64,000 bases of DNA. Origin: Terriglobia bacterium. GTDB taxonomy: Bacteria > Acidobacteriota > Terriglobia > Bryobacterales > Bryobacteraceae. Each line of letters begins with the position of its first letter. Position 1 is the stretch's first letter. The translations under genes were made by a program, and so were the position numbers. Shown piece after piece: positions 37,810 to 45,866 of this stretch. The notes beneath the pieces are model-generated. The model saw only the letters and a list, made by a program, of their open reading frames with translations, did no database searches and was not told the DNA's origin. The stretch lies in contig JANXYJ010000037.1 in assembly GCA_025350105.1 (NCBI GenBank), positions 1 through 64,000 on the forward strand, read 5' to 3'.

Positions 37810-38052
37810 TCACCAGACTTCTTTGCCTTCGGGTGCTCCGAAATCAACGGCGGCGTGCTGATTTTTGGGCGTGATGTTTTTCAGGAGATCCGCGATGACG
37901 AAGGTCTTTTGGTGTACGGGTTCGATGACGATGCGGCCGGATTCCTCACGGACGTCGACGGCGGCGTCCAGGTCCAGGTGCATTGCTCGCATGACAACCG
38001 CGGGAATGCGGACGGCGGCGCTGTTGCCCCATTGCTTTACGGTGGTTTTCAT
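37810..38052 (-). CDS. MazE/AbrB-type antitoxin
   Basis: MKTTVKQWGNSAAVRIPAVVMRAMHLDLDAAVDVREESGRIVIEP. Confidence 0.93.
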   Translation of the reverse strand: MKTTVKQWGNSAAVRIPAVVMRAMHLDLDAAVDVREESGRIVIEPVHQKTFVIADLLKNITPKNQHAAVDFGAPEGKEVW

Positions 38053-38098
38053 GGTGATCCTGATGTATATACGAAGTATACACGACGGGGCGCTTTCC

Positions 38099-38130
38099 GT
38101 CGCACACTTACGTGTGGCGGCTTGGTGCCG
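38099..38130. promoter_or_regulatory. Hairpin-forming dispersed repeat upstream of mazEF-like operon
   Basis: gtCGCACACTTACGTGTGGCGgcttggtgccg; stem CACAC/GTGTG; 22 bp identical to 43917-43938. Confidence 0.6.
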
Positions 38131-38332
38131 TTTAGGGGCGGCGGACGGCGCTTGGACCCCGCGTCCGCTGGCGCGACGGCGTCAACAAGATCCGTCAACA
38201 AAACTCGCGCCAGTGTGGTCTCCTCTGGTAAAATAGAGAGTTCAGGCCGCACCTCGATTCCACTCCTTGAGGGCGGCTTTGTTGTAGCTGAGCGCGTCAC
38301 GATTGGCGTGACCGATCACGAGGAGAAACGCA

Positions 38333-40951
38333 TTGGCAGATCCACAAGACCCGACTATACCCGCTACACCACCATCTTCAGCAGGGGCACCGCCGGCGCC
38401 TCCGCAGGATCCTCCCGGGCAAATGCCTTTGGGCGGGGACGGCGGCAACAAGAACAACATCCCCATCAATATCGAAGATGAAATGCGGCGTAGCTACCTG
38501 GATTACGCCATGAGCGTGATTGTGGGGCGGGCGCTGCCGGATGTGCGCGATGGGTTGAAGCCGGTGCATCGGCGCATTCTGTACATGATGCAGGAGATGG
38601 GTCTGCATCATAATCGTCCGACGAAGAAGAGCGCGCGTGTGGTGGGCGATGTGATGGGGAAACTGCACCCGCACGGCGACTCCGCTATTTATGATGCGTT
38701 GGTGCGCATGGCGCAGCCGTTTTCGCTGCGCTATCCGTTGATTGACGGGCAGGGGAATTTTGGCTCGGTGGATGGAGATCCGCCGGCGGCGATGCGCTAC
38801 ACCGAAGCGCGGTTGGCGAAGATTGCCGCGAGTTTGCTGGAAGATATCGACAAGGAAACGGTCGATTTTAAGGCTAACTACGACGATACAGAAGTTGAAC
38901 CGGAAGTATTGCCCACGCGCGTTCCGAATCTGCTGATTAACGGCAGCGAAGGTATTGCGGTGGGTATGGCGAGCAAGATTCCGCCACATAATGTCTCGGA
39001 AATTGTGGAAGCTTGTATTGCGGTAGTGCAGAATCCGGCGATTCAGCTGCCGAAATTGCTCGAGATGGTACAGGGTCCGGATTTTCCGACGGGCGGCATT
39101 ATTCTGGGGCGCGAAGGGATCTACGATTACTTCAAAACCGGGCGCGGTTCGTTAAAGATTCGGGCGAAAGCGGCGACGGAGAAATTAGGTAAAGACCGCG
39201 AGTCCATCATCGTCACGGAATTGCCGTATCAGGTGAATAAGGCGCGGCTGATTGAATACGCGGCAGGCCTGGTGAACGAGAAAAAGCTAGAAGGAATTTC
39301 GGAAATTCGCGATGAGAGCGATCGCGACGGCATGCGCATTGTGTTCGAATTGAAGCGCGGCGAACAAGCGGAAGTGATCCTGAACAATCTGTACAAGCAA
39401 ACACAGATGCAGGTGAGCTTTGGCGTGATTTTGCTGGCGATTGTGAACGGGCAGCCGCGTGAAATGGGGCTTCTCGACGCGATCAAGCGCTTTATTGAAC
39501 ATCGGCTTGACGTGGTGCGCCGGCGCACGGATTATTTGTTGCGCAAGGCTCGCGAGCGTGAACATATTTTGTTGGGATTCCAGCGGGCGCTGAATAACTT
39601 GGATCAGGTGATTGCGCTGATCCGGGCGTCGAAGAATCCGAAGGAAGCGCGCGAGGCGTTGATGGCTTACATCACGCCGGACGAAGCGAAAGAGTACGCC
39701 AAGCTGATTGACGCGGGCGAACGGGGTCCGCGGTTTAGCGAAAGACAAGCCCAGGCCATTATCGAACTGCAACTGCAACGCCTGACGGGCATGGAGCAGC
39801 AGAAAATCATCGATGAATTGGCCGAAATTCAGGTGCTAATCGCTGGTTATTTGGCGATTTTGGGTTCTGAAAAAGTGTTGCGCGAAGTTGTCGTGAAAGA
39901 ATTGAAGGAAGTTCAGAAAGATTACGGCGACGAGCGGCGGACACAAATCGTGGAAGACACCGGCGAGATCAAGCTGGAAGATCTGGTGCAGGTGGAAGAC
40001 GTGGCGGTGACCGTTTCGCGCGGCGGGTACCTGAAGCGTACAGCGGTGGACACTTATCGCCGGCAAACCCGCGGCGGCAAAGGACGCATCGGCATGGGCA
40101 CGCGCGCTGAGGATGTAGTGGAGCATTTGATTATTGCTTCGACGCACGCCTATTTGTTGATCTTCACGAATAAGGGCCGCGTGTATTGGCTGAAGATATA
40201 TAATATTCCCGATGCGGGGACCACAGGTAAGGGTAAACACAGTTCCGGACTGATTAACTTGCAGCCGGATGAAACGGTGACCGCGTTTTTGCCGGTGAAA
40301 GAATTTATAGCTGGTAAATTTATCGTGATGGTGACTAAGAAGGGCGTGATTAAGAAGTGCGAACTGACGGAGTTTGATAATCCGGTGTCGCGCGGAATTA
40401 TTGCGCTGGCGATTGATGAGGACGATGAATTGCTGGCGGCCAGGTTGACCAACGGCGAAAATTACATCTTCCTGGGGTCGCACGAAGGCATGGCGTGCCG
40501 GTTCAAGGAAGCTGACGTGCGTTCGATGGGCCGGCCGGCTCGCGGTGTGCGGGGGATGGAACTCGAAGAAGGCGACTATCTTGTGGGCGTGGAGGTTGTC
40601 GAAAAAGACGGCTTGCTGCTCTCGATTTCCGAGCACGGCTCGGGCAAGCGAACGCCGCTCGAGGATTACCGCTTAACAGCGCGCGGGCGCAAGGGCGTAA
40701 TCAATATGAAGACCACCCCGAGGGTGGGTAAAGTGGTGGCCATTCTTTCGGTGAAGGAAGACAGCGAACTAATGATCATCACCAAGCAAGGGCAGATTAT
40801 CAGAATCGATTCGAAGGAGATCCGGCAGGCCGGGCGGTCGACGCAAGGCGTGAAACTGGTGACCTTGGAGACCGGCGATCAAGTGGCGGCGGCGAGTTTG
40901 ATTCCGGATACGGAAGTGGTCGGTCCGCAGGAAGATTTGCCGTTACAGTAG
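38333..40951 (+). CDS. gyrA: DNA gyrase subunit A
   Basis: [44 protein letters not shown]...[34 protein letters not shown]. Probable TTG start and a Pro-rich N-terminal extension. Confidence 0.98.
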   Translation: MADPQDPTIPATPPSSAGAPPAPPQDPPGQMPLGGDGGNKNNIPINIEDEMRRSYLDYAMSVIVGRALPDVRDGLKPVHRRILYMMQEMGLHHNRPTKKSARVVGDVMGKLHPHGDSAIYDALVRMAQPFSLRYPLIDGQGNFGSVDGDPPAAMRYTEARLAKIAASLLEDIDKETVDFKANYDDTEVEPEVLPTRVPNLLINGSEGIAVGMASKIPPHNVSEIVEACIAVVQNPAIQLPKLLEMVQGPDFPTGGIILGREGIYDYFKTGRGSLKIRAKAATEKLGKDRESIIVTELPYQVNKARLIEYAAGLVNEKKLEGISEIRDESDRDGMRIVFELKRGEQAEVILNNLYKQTQMQVSFGVILLAIVNGQPREMGLLDAIKRFIEHRLDVVRRRTDYLLRKAREREHILLGFQRALNNLDQVIALIRASKNPKEAREALMAYITPDEAKEYAKLIDAGERGPRFSERQAQAIIELQLQRLTGMEQQKIIDELAEIQVLIAGYLAILGSEKVLREVVVKELKEVQKDYGDERRTQIVEDTGEIKLEDLVQVEDVAVTVSRGGYLKRTAVDTYRRQTRGGKGRIGMGTRAEDVVEHLIIASTHAYLLIFTNKGRVYWLKIYNIPDAGTTGKGKHSSGLINLQPDETVTAFLPVKEFIAGKFIVMVTKKGVIKKCELTEFDNPVSRGIIALAIDEDDELLAARLTNGENYIFLGSHEGMACRFKEADVRSMGRPARGVRGMELEEGDYLVGVEVVEKDGLLLSISEHGSGKRTPLEDYRLTARGRKGVINMKTTPRVGKVVAILSVKEDSELMIITKQGQIIRIDSKEIRQAGRSTQGVKLVTLETGDQVAAASLIPDTEVVGPQEDLPLQ

Positions 40952-41023
40952 AGACAGTTCGGCTGAGGCGTAATGGGGGGTGGGTTGACGTTGGCGTCGA
41001 TCAGCCTCCTTTTCGTTTCGTCT

Positions 41024-41048
41024 CCGGTCTGGCGACCGGGGCTACCAA
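41024..41048. repeat. REP-like palindrome CCGGTCTGGCGACCGG + GGCTACC
   Basis: Perfect 6-bp stem; similar sequence at 48605-48630. Confidence 0.55.
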
Positions 41049-41376
41049 GTTTTTGAACCCGCTCACTTTGGTCGCGGCTCGGAAGCGTGGTATGCCTATT
41101 TTCCTTTCAGGGCCCTTTGCTGCCACTATCAGAAGGCAGCGTCAGAGTGCTGTTACGTCAGCACCAGACGACTCATATCTCCCAATTCCCCTTTGCCAAG
41201 GAGCTTTACGTTTCCTCCGACGTCCGGACGACGAAGAACGCCGTGAGCCGGTACTCAGTGAGCTAACACCCGGACTGCTTGATTGCATTGTGGGAGTGTG
41301 TGCGTCCGGTGGGGTTGTGTGACGGATGGATGTCGTGGGAAGCAAAGCGGAATAGGTGGTTCCGTTCGCAGTTCCG

Positions 41377-42354
41377 TTAATTCGGCCGGCTCCGCGTTTT
41401 CACCCATTCTTGTGCGGACTTTTTGGCTTGGTCGATTTGTTCGGGCGTCACACGCTTGGTCAGGTCTTCGATCAGTTTCTTGGCGGTGGGTTCGCCTTGC
41501 ATGGTCGCGATCATGAACCATTTGTAAGCTTCGACGGGGTCTTTGGGGGCTCCTTCGCCGGTGTCGGACATGAGGCCAAGGGCCGTTAGCGACATGGGGA
41601 AGCCCTGGTCGGCGGCTTTGTGGAGCCAAGTAGCGGCTTCTTTGGAGTCTTTGGGAACTCCTAAGCCGCGGAGGTAAACCACACCAACGTCGTATTGGGC
41701 GGCGGCGAATCCCTTGTCGGCGGCCTGGCGGTAGAGCTTCAGCCCGTCGGTTTCGTTCTTGGGGACTCCGCTGCCGCTCATGTACATGGTGCCGAGGGCT
41801 TCCATGGCTTTGGCGTCATCGTGCTCGGCGGCTTTGCGATACCAGGCGACGGCTTCGACGTCACTCTGTTTGACGCCCAGGCCGTTGTGAAAGAGATCGC
41901 CGAGATAGAATTGGCCGGCGGTGTTGCCTTGGTCGGCGGCTTTGCGAAACCAATTGGCGGCTTCGACGGGATCCTGCTTGATCCCGCGTCCGGCGAGATA
42001 TGCCAGGCCCAGGTTGGCTTGCGCTTCGGGATGGCCTTGATTGGCGGCTTTGATGAACCAGGAGACGGCAAGATCATCGTCAACGGGCACGCCGAGTCCA
42101 CCGCCGTAAAGAGCGCCGAGGGCGGATTCCGCTTGGAGATCACCTTGATCGGCGAGAGGGCGCAGGATGGTGAGGGCTTTGGCGTAGTCACGCTTTTGAA
42201 TGGCCGCGCGGGCGTCGGCGTAGGTGGGCGCGGGGGTGGATGGCGATGCCGATTGGGGTGGCGCCGACTTTGGTGCTGGTGTTGGCGCGGTCGTCTGTGC
42301 GCAAAGGATGGCGGTGGCCAATAACGTCAAAGAAATGTGGACGGCGAATTTCAC
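41377..42354 (-). CDS. SEL1-like repeat secreted protein
   Basis: Repeated AVSWFIKAANQGHPEAQANLGLAYLAGRGI-type SEL1 units. Start refined to GTG at 42354. Confidence 0.88.
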   Translation of the reverse strand: MKFAVHISLTLLATAILCAQTTAPTPAPKSAPPQSASPSTPAPTYADARAAIQKRDYAKALTILRPLADQGDLQAESALGALYGGGLGVPVDDDLAVSWFIKAANQGHPEAQANLGLAYLAGRGIKQDPVEAANWFRKAADQGNTAGQFYLGDLFHNGLGVKQSDVEAVAWYRKAAEHDDAKAMEALGTMYMSGSGVPKNETDGLKLYRQAADKGFAAAQYDVGVVYLRGLGVPKDSKEAATWLHKAADQGFPMSLTALGLMSDTGEGAPKDPVEAYKWFMIATMQGEPTAKKLIEDLTKRVTPEQIDQAKKSAQEWVKTRSRPN

Positions 42355-42418
42355 GTAGATGTCTCCCAAATAGTGCTTACGTTCCACTCTACACGTTTTT
42401 GGCAACTACAATAGGCAT

Positions 42419-43282
42419 ATGGACGCAGTTTTGATGGCGGTCGCCGCAGCGCAAGTAATCGCACAGAAAGAGCAGCAGCTTTTCGCTCATCTGCTGGAGT
42501 TGGGCAGCGTGATTGTGGCGTATTCGGGTGGCGCGGATTCGGCGTATTTGGCATGGGCTGCGAAGCAGGCGTTGGGTGATGGGGCGGTGGCGATTACGGC
42601 GGATTCGGCGTCGTTGCCGGAAACTCATAGAAGAGACGCGGAAGATTTTGCGCGGGAGCATGGCATCCGGCACGAATACATTGCAACGCGGGAGTTTGAT
42701 AACCCCGATTATGTGGCCAACAATCCGGACCGCTGTTTTCATTGCAAGGACGAGTTGTTCGCGCGATTGGCAGAAGTAGCGCGGGAGCGGGGCATTGGGC
42801 ACGTGGTTTACGGCGTGAATGTAGACGATTTGGGAGACTACCGGCCGGGACAAAAAGCGGCGGCCAATCATCAGGTGAAACGTCCTTTGGTGGATGCCGG
42901 TTTGAGCAAAGCCGAGATTCGCGAACTATCGAGGCGCGCAGGATTGGTGACGTGGGACCGGCCGGCTTCGGCGTGTCTGAGTTCGCGGATTCCGTATGGG
43001 ACACCAGTGACGATTCAGAATGTGAGGATCGTGGATCGCGGAGAAGAAGCGATTCGGGCTTTAGGCTTCCGGCAATTCCGCGTGCGCTTTCACGGAGAGG
43101 TGGTGCGGATTGAGATTGCTCCGGGTGAACTGGAACGCGCCATGAATTTAGAAATGGCCGCGAAGTTCACGGCGATTTTCAAGAAGCTGGGTTTTCATTT
43201 TGTGACGCTGGATCTGGAAGGGTATCGGCAAGGGGCGCTGAACGCGGTGCTGCATTCTTCCGCTTTACATCAGGTGGAGTGA
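42419..43282 (+). CDS. larE: ATP-dependent sacrificial sulfur transferase LarE-like
   Basis: VIVAYSGGADSAYLAWAAKQALGDG (PP-loop), NPDRCFHCKDELFARL, RPASACLSSRIPYGTPVT. Confidence 0.92.
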   Translation: MDAVLMAVAAAQVIAQKEQQLFAHLLELGSVIVAYSGGADSAYLAWAAKQALGDGAVAITADSASLPETHRRDAEDFAREHGIRHEYIATREFDNPDYVANNPDRCFHCKDELFARLAEVARERGIGHVVYGVNVDDLGDYRPGQKAAANHQVKRPLVDAGLSKAEIRELSRRAGLVTWDRPASACLSSRIPYGTPVTIQNVRIVDRGEEAIRALGFRQFRVRFHGEVVRIEIAPGELERAMNLEMAAKFTAIFKKLGFHFVTLDLEGYRQGALNAVLHSSALHQVE

Positions 43283-43660
43283 ATATACCTGCAATGGAGT
43301 GAATTTCGCGATCGCCGTGAAGTCGCGGTCGCGATGCCAGATGGGAATGTCGTTCTCAATTGCAATCGCGGCTATTAGGCAATCCGCCGCTGACCGGATC
43401 GTATAACCACGGCGTCTGCCATCCCGATAGATGTGGGCTGCTTTAACGAAGAGATCAGAAGTTAGGGGTTCACTCAGTATGGGGAATGAGAGCAGCCGTT
43501 CTTTGAAGGATTCAAATCGTGCGGGATCGGCGAACCCTTGAAGAACCTCTTGAATAACGGGACTGCAAGTAACGCAGTCATCCACTCGGCTTTCGAGCAC
43601 GGGCAGACGCTTCGGGTCGATGATGAAATCAATCCAGACAGAACTATCGACGAGAATCAT
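43265..43660 (-). CDS. VapC-like PIN-domain toxin
   Basis: MILVDSSVWIDFIIDPKR...SAADCLIAAIAIENDIPIWHRDRDFTAIAKF. Confidence 0.92.
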   Translation of the reverse strand: MILVDSSVWIDFIIDPKRLPVLESRVDDCVTCSPVIQEVLQGFADPARFESFKERLLSFPILSEPLTSDLFVKAAHIYRDGRRRGYTIRSAADCLIAAIAIENDIPIWHRDRDFTAIAKFTPLQVYSLHLM

Positions 43661-43890
43661 GCGCGCGCCTTCTTGCGCTTCTTTCTGGGCGGGGGAGCGT
43701 CTCGGCGCATTTCCAACAGATCGCCCTGCCATAAACCCTTGCCCATGAATTCGATAATGCTTCGAGCCTTATGCTGGCGTACCGCCTCTGCTAATACTTT
43801 GTTGACGGTGTCGGAATAAGTTTTGGTCCCAAAGATGCGGCGGGCGGCCTCCAGCACTTCCCCATCTAACACAAGATTTGCGCGTTTCAT
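43657..43890 (-). CDS. VapB-like antitoxin
   Basis: MKRANLVLDGEVLEAARRIFGTKTYSDTVNKVLAEAVRQ. Overlaps vapC by 4 bp. Confidence 0.9.
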   Translation of the reverse strand: MKRANLVLDGEVLEAARRIFGTKTYSDTVNKVLAEAVRQHKARSIIEFMGKGLWQGDLLEMRRDAPPPRKKRKKARA

Positions 43891-43914
43891 GTGTATAGTA
43901 TACCGCGCATAAAC

Positions 43915-43945
43915 GCCGCACACTTACGTGTGGCGGCTGGGTGCT
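43915..43945. promoter_or_regulatory. Hairpin-forming dispersed repeat upstream of vapBC-like operon
   Basis: gcCGCACACTTACGTGTGGCGGctgggtgct; 22 bp identical to the mazEF upstream element. Confidence 0.6.
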
Positions 43946-45602
43946 AAGTGTTCTGCGGGCTTGGTTGATTTGCAGAAACGGCGTTGATCGCGGCGGCTAC
44001 GGCCAGCACCACCACGCACCCAATAAGGTTGTACCAAAGGTAGGCGATGTTGGTGAAGGCGGCTACGGCGAAGGTGACGGCCTGGCCTGCGAGGACGGCC
44101 CAGAAGGCGGGGGTGCCTCCGATGCGCTTCATGAAAAAGGCGATGACGAAGACGCCGAGCATGCTGCCGTAGAAGAGCGAACCGACCTGATTTACCAGCT
44201 CAATTAATGCGCCATAGCCTTGCGCGAAGTTGGCGAATGCGACGGCGTAGGCTCCCCAGAAGACGGTGGCAATGCGGGAGGCCATCAGGAAATGGCGGTC
44301 GTTGCCCTGGCGATGAAAGTGACGCTGGTAGACGTCAATCATGCTGACCGTGGCGAGGGAATTAATTTCGCCGGAACTGGCGGACATGGCGGCGGTGAAG
44401 ATCACGCCCAGGATCAGGCCGACGATACCGCGGGGAAGATATTTTGTGACGAAGGAAAGAAAGATGTAATTGGTGTCGTTTTCTTTGGTGAGTTTGTTGG
44501 CATCGGCGCGGACGATGTCGAGTTTCTTTTGTGCGGCGCGGAAATCGCGAATGGCAGCGACATCGCCTTGGGCAGATTTGGCGATCACACGCGCGGCGGA
44601 TTGGCGTTCTGAAAATGCCTGATCGAAACGCGATTGCAGAGCAGGGTATTCCGCGCTGGCTTTCACGCGGTCCATCTCAATGGGATGGAACAGGATGGGC
44701 GGCTGCACGAACAGAAAAAACACGAACACCATGGCGCCGATGAAGAGAATCATGAACTGCACGGGCACTTTTGCTATGGCATTGAGGAGCAGGCCGAGGC
44801 GGCTTTGGCCGATCGACTTGCCGGTGAGGTAGCGCTGGACCTGGCTTTGGTCGGTGCCGAAGTATGCCAGCATCAGGAAAGTTCCGCCGATCAGGCCACT
44901 CCACAGGTTGTAGCGACTGTTGGGGTCGAAGTGAGTGTCGACGGCATTGAGGCGTCCGGCGGCGCCGGCGAGTTTCACGGCGTCAAAAAACGTAATGTCG
45001 GCGGGGAGTTTCGAGATGGCGATGACCAACGCAAGAATCAGCGCGGCCATGATAACGGTCATCTGTTGAACATCAGCCCAGGTGACGGCTTTAATGCCGC
45101 CGGTGGTGGTGTAGAGAATCACTAGGCCGCCCATCAGGATCGTCGTCCAGTGAAAAGACCAGCCGAGGACGACGGACATCACGATGGACGGAGCGGCGAT
45201 GGCGATGCCCGCGCCCAGGCCGCGGCCAATCAAAAAAATGATGGTGACCAGCGTGCGGGTTTTGATGTCGAAGCGCTGTTCCAGATATTCATACGCCGTG
45301 TAGACTTTGGCGCGGTGAAAAATAGGCACGGCGGTGGCGCACAGAATCACCATCGCGATGGGCAAACCGAAATAGAACTGCACGAAACGCATGCCGTCGC
45401 TGAAGCCTTGGCCGGTGGTGGAGATAAAGGTGATGGCGCTGGCCTGGGTGGCCATGATGGAAAGGCCCATGGCGTACCAGGGCATGGTTTTTCCGGCCAG
45501 CAGGAATTGATTGACGTTCGATGACCCGCGCCCGCGCCACAGGCCGTAGGAGACCAGAAATACCAGCCAGCCAAACAGGACGATCCAGTCAAGGGTGGTC
45601 AT
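43944..45602 (-). CDS. Sodium:solute symporter (SSS family)
   Basis: MTTLDWIVLFGWLVFLVSYGLWRGRGSSNVNQFLLAGKTMPWYAMGLSIMATQASAITFISTTGQGF; 13+ TM segments. Confidence 0.93.
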   Translation of the reverse strand: MTTLDWIVLFGWLVFLVSYGLWRGRGSSNVNQFLLAGKTMPWYAMGLSIMATQASAITFISTTGQGFSDGMRFVQFYFGLPIAMVILCATAVPIFHRAKVYTAYEYLEQRFDIKTRTLVTIIFLIGRGLGAGIAIAAPSIVMSVVLGWSFHWTTILMGGLVILYTTTGGIKAVTWADVQQMTVIMAALILALVIAISKLPADITFFDAVKLAGAAGRLNAVDTHFDPNSRYNLWSGLIGGTFLMLAYFGTDQSQVQRYLTGKSIGQSRLGLLLNAIAKVPVQFMILFIGAMVFVFFLFVQPPILFHPIEMDRVKASAEYPALQSRFDQAFSERQSAARVIAKSAQGDVAAIRDFRAAQKKLDIVRADANKLTKENDTNYIFLSFVTKYLPRGIVGLILGVIFTAAMSASSGEINSLATVSMIDVYQRHFHRQGNDRHFLMASRIATVFWGAYAVAFANFAQGYGALIELVNQVGSLFYGSMLGVFVIAFFMKRIGGTPAFWAVLAGQAVTFAVAAFTNIAYLWYNLIGCVVVLAVAAAINAVSANQPSPQNT

Positions 45603-45692
45603 GTTTGTACGGTTCGGATTGAAATGGGACGCTGGCTTACGCTCGCGGCTTGGTGCTGGTGGTTGAAGACGCTGGTTCTCATAGACGGCCAC

Positions 45693-45863
45693 TTAGATTT
45701 GGTTGGGTGCGTAGTGCCGGGTGAAGAGCCAGAAGAGAAAAATGACGGCGGCCAGATAGATGAGCACAAAACGATAGACCCTGGGCCATTGGCCGAGGAA
45801 GGGTGGCGGTTCATCCAAAATGGATTTCTCCGGAATTTCTTTTTCGTTTTTTTCCACCGGCAT
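45693..45863 (-). CDS. Small single-TM membrane protein (56 aa), not in supplied ORF track
   Basis: MPVEKNEKEIPEKSILDEPPPFLGQWPRVYRFVLIYLAAVIFLFWLFTRHYAPNQI*. Lies just after the PIG-L gene and just before the SSS gene, same strand. Confidence 0.75.
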   Translation of the reverse strand: MPVEKNEKEIPEKSILDEPPPFLGQWPRVYRFVLIYLAAVIFLFWLFTRHYAPNQI

Positions 45864-45866
45864 TTG

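Noticed and set aside
39836-40636. 266-aa minus-strand ORF
   Set aside because: Antisense within gyrA; no recognisable domain.
41050-41376. Small ORFs in the gyrA-SEL1 intergenic gap
   Set aside because: Low-complexity translations and no recognisable motif or start context.
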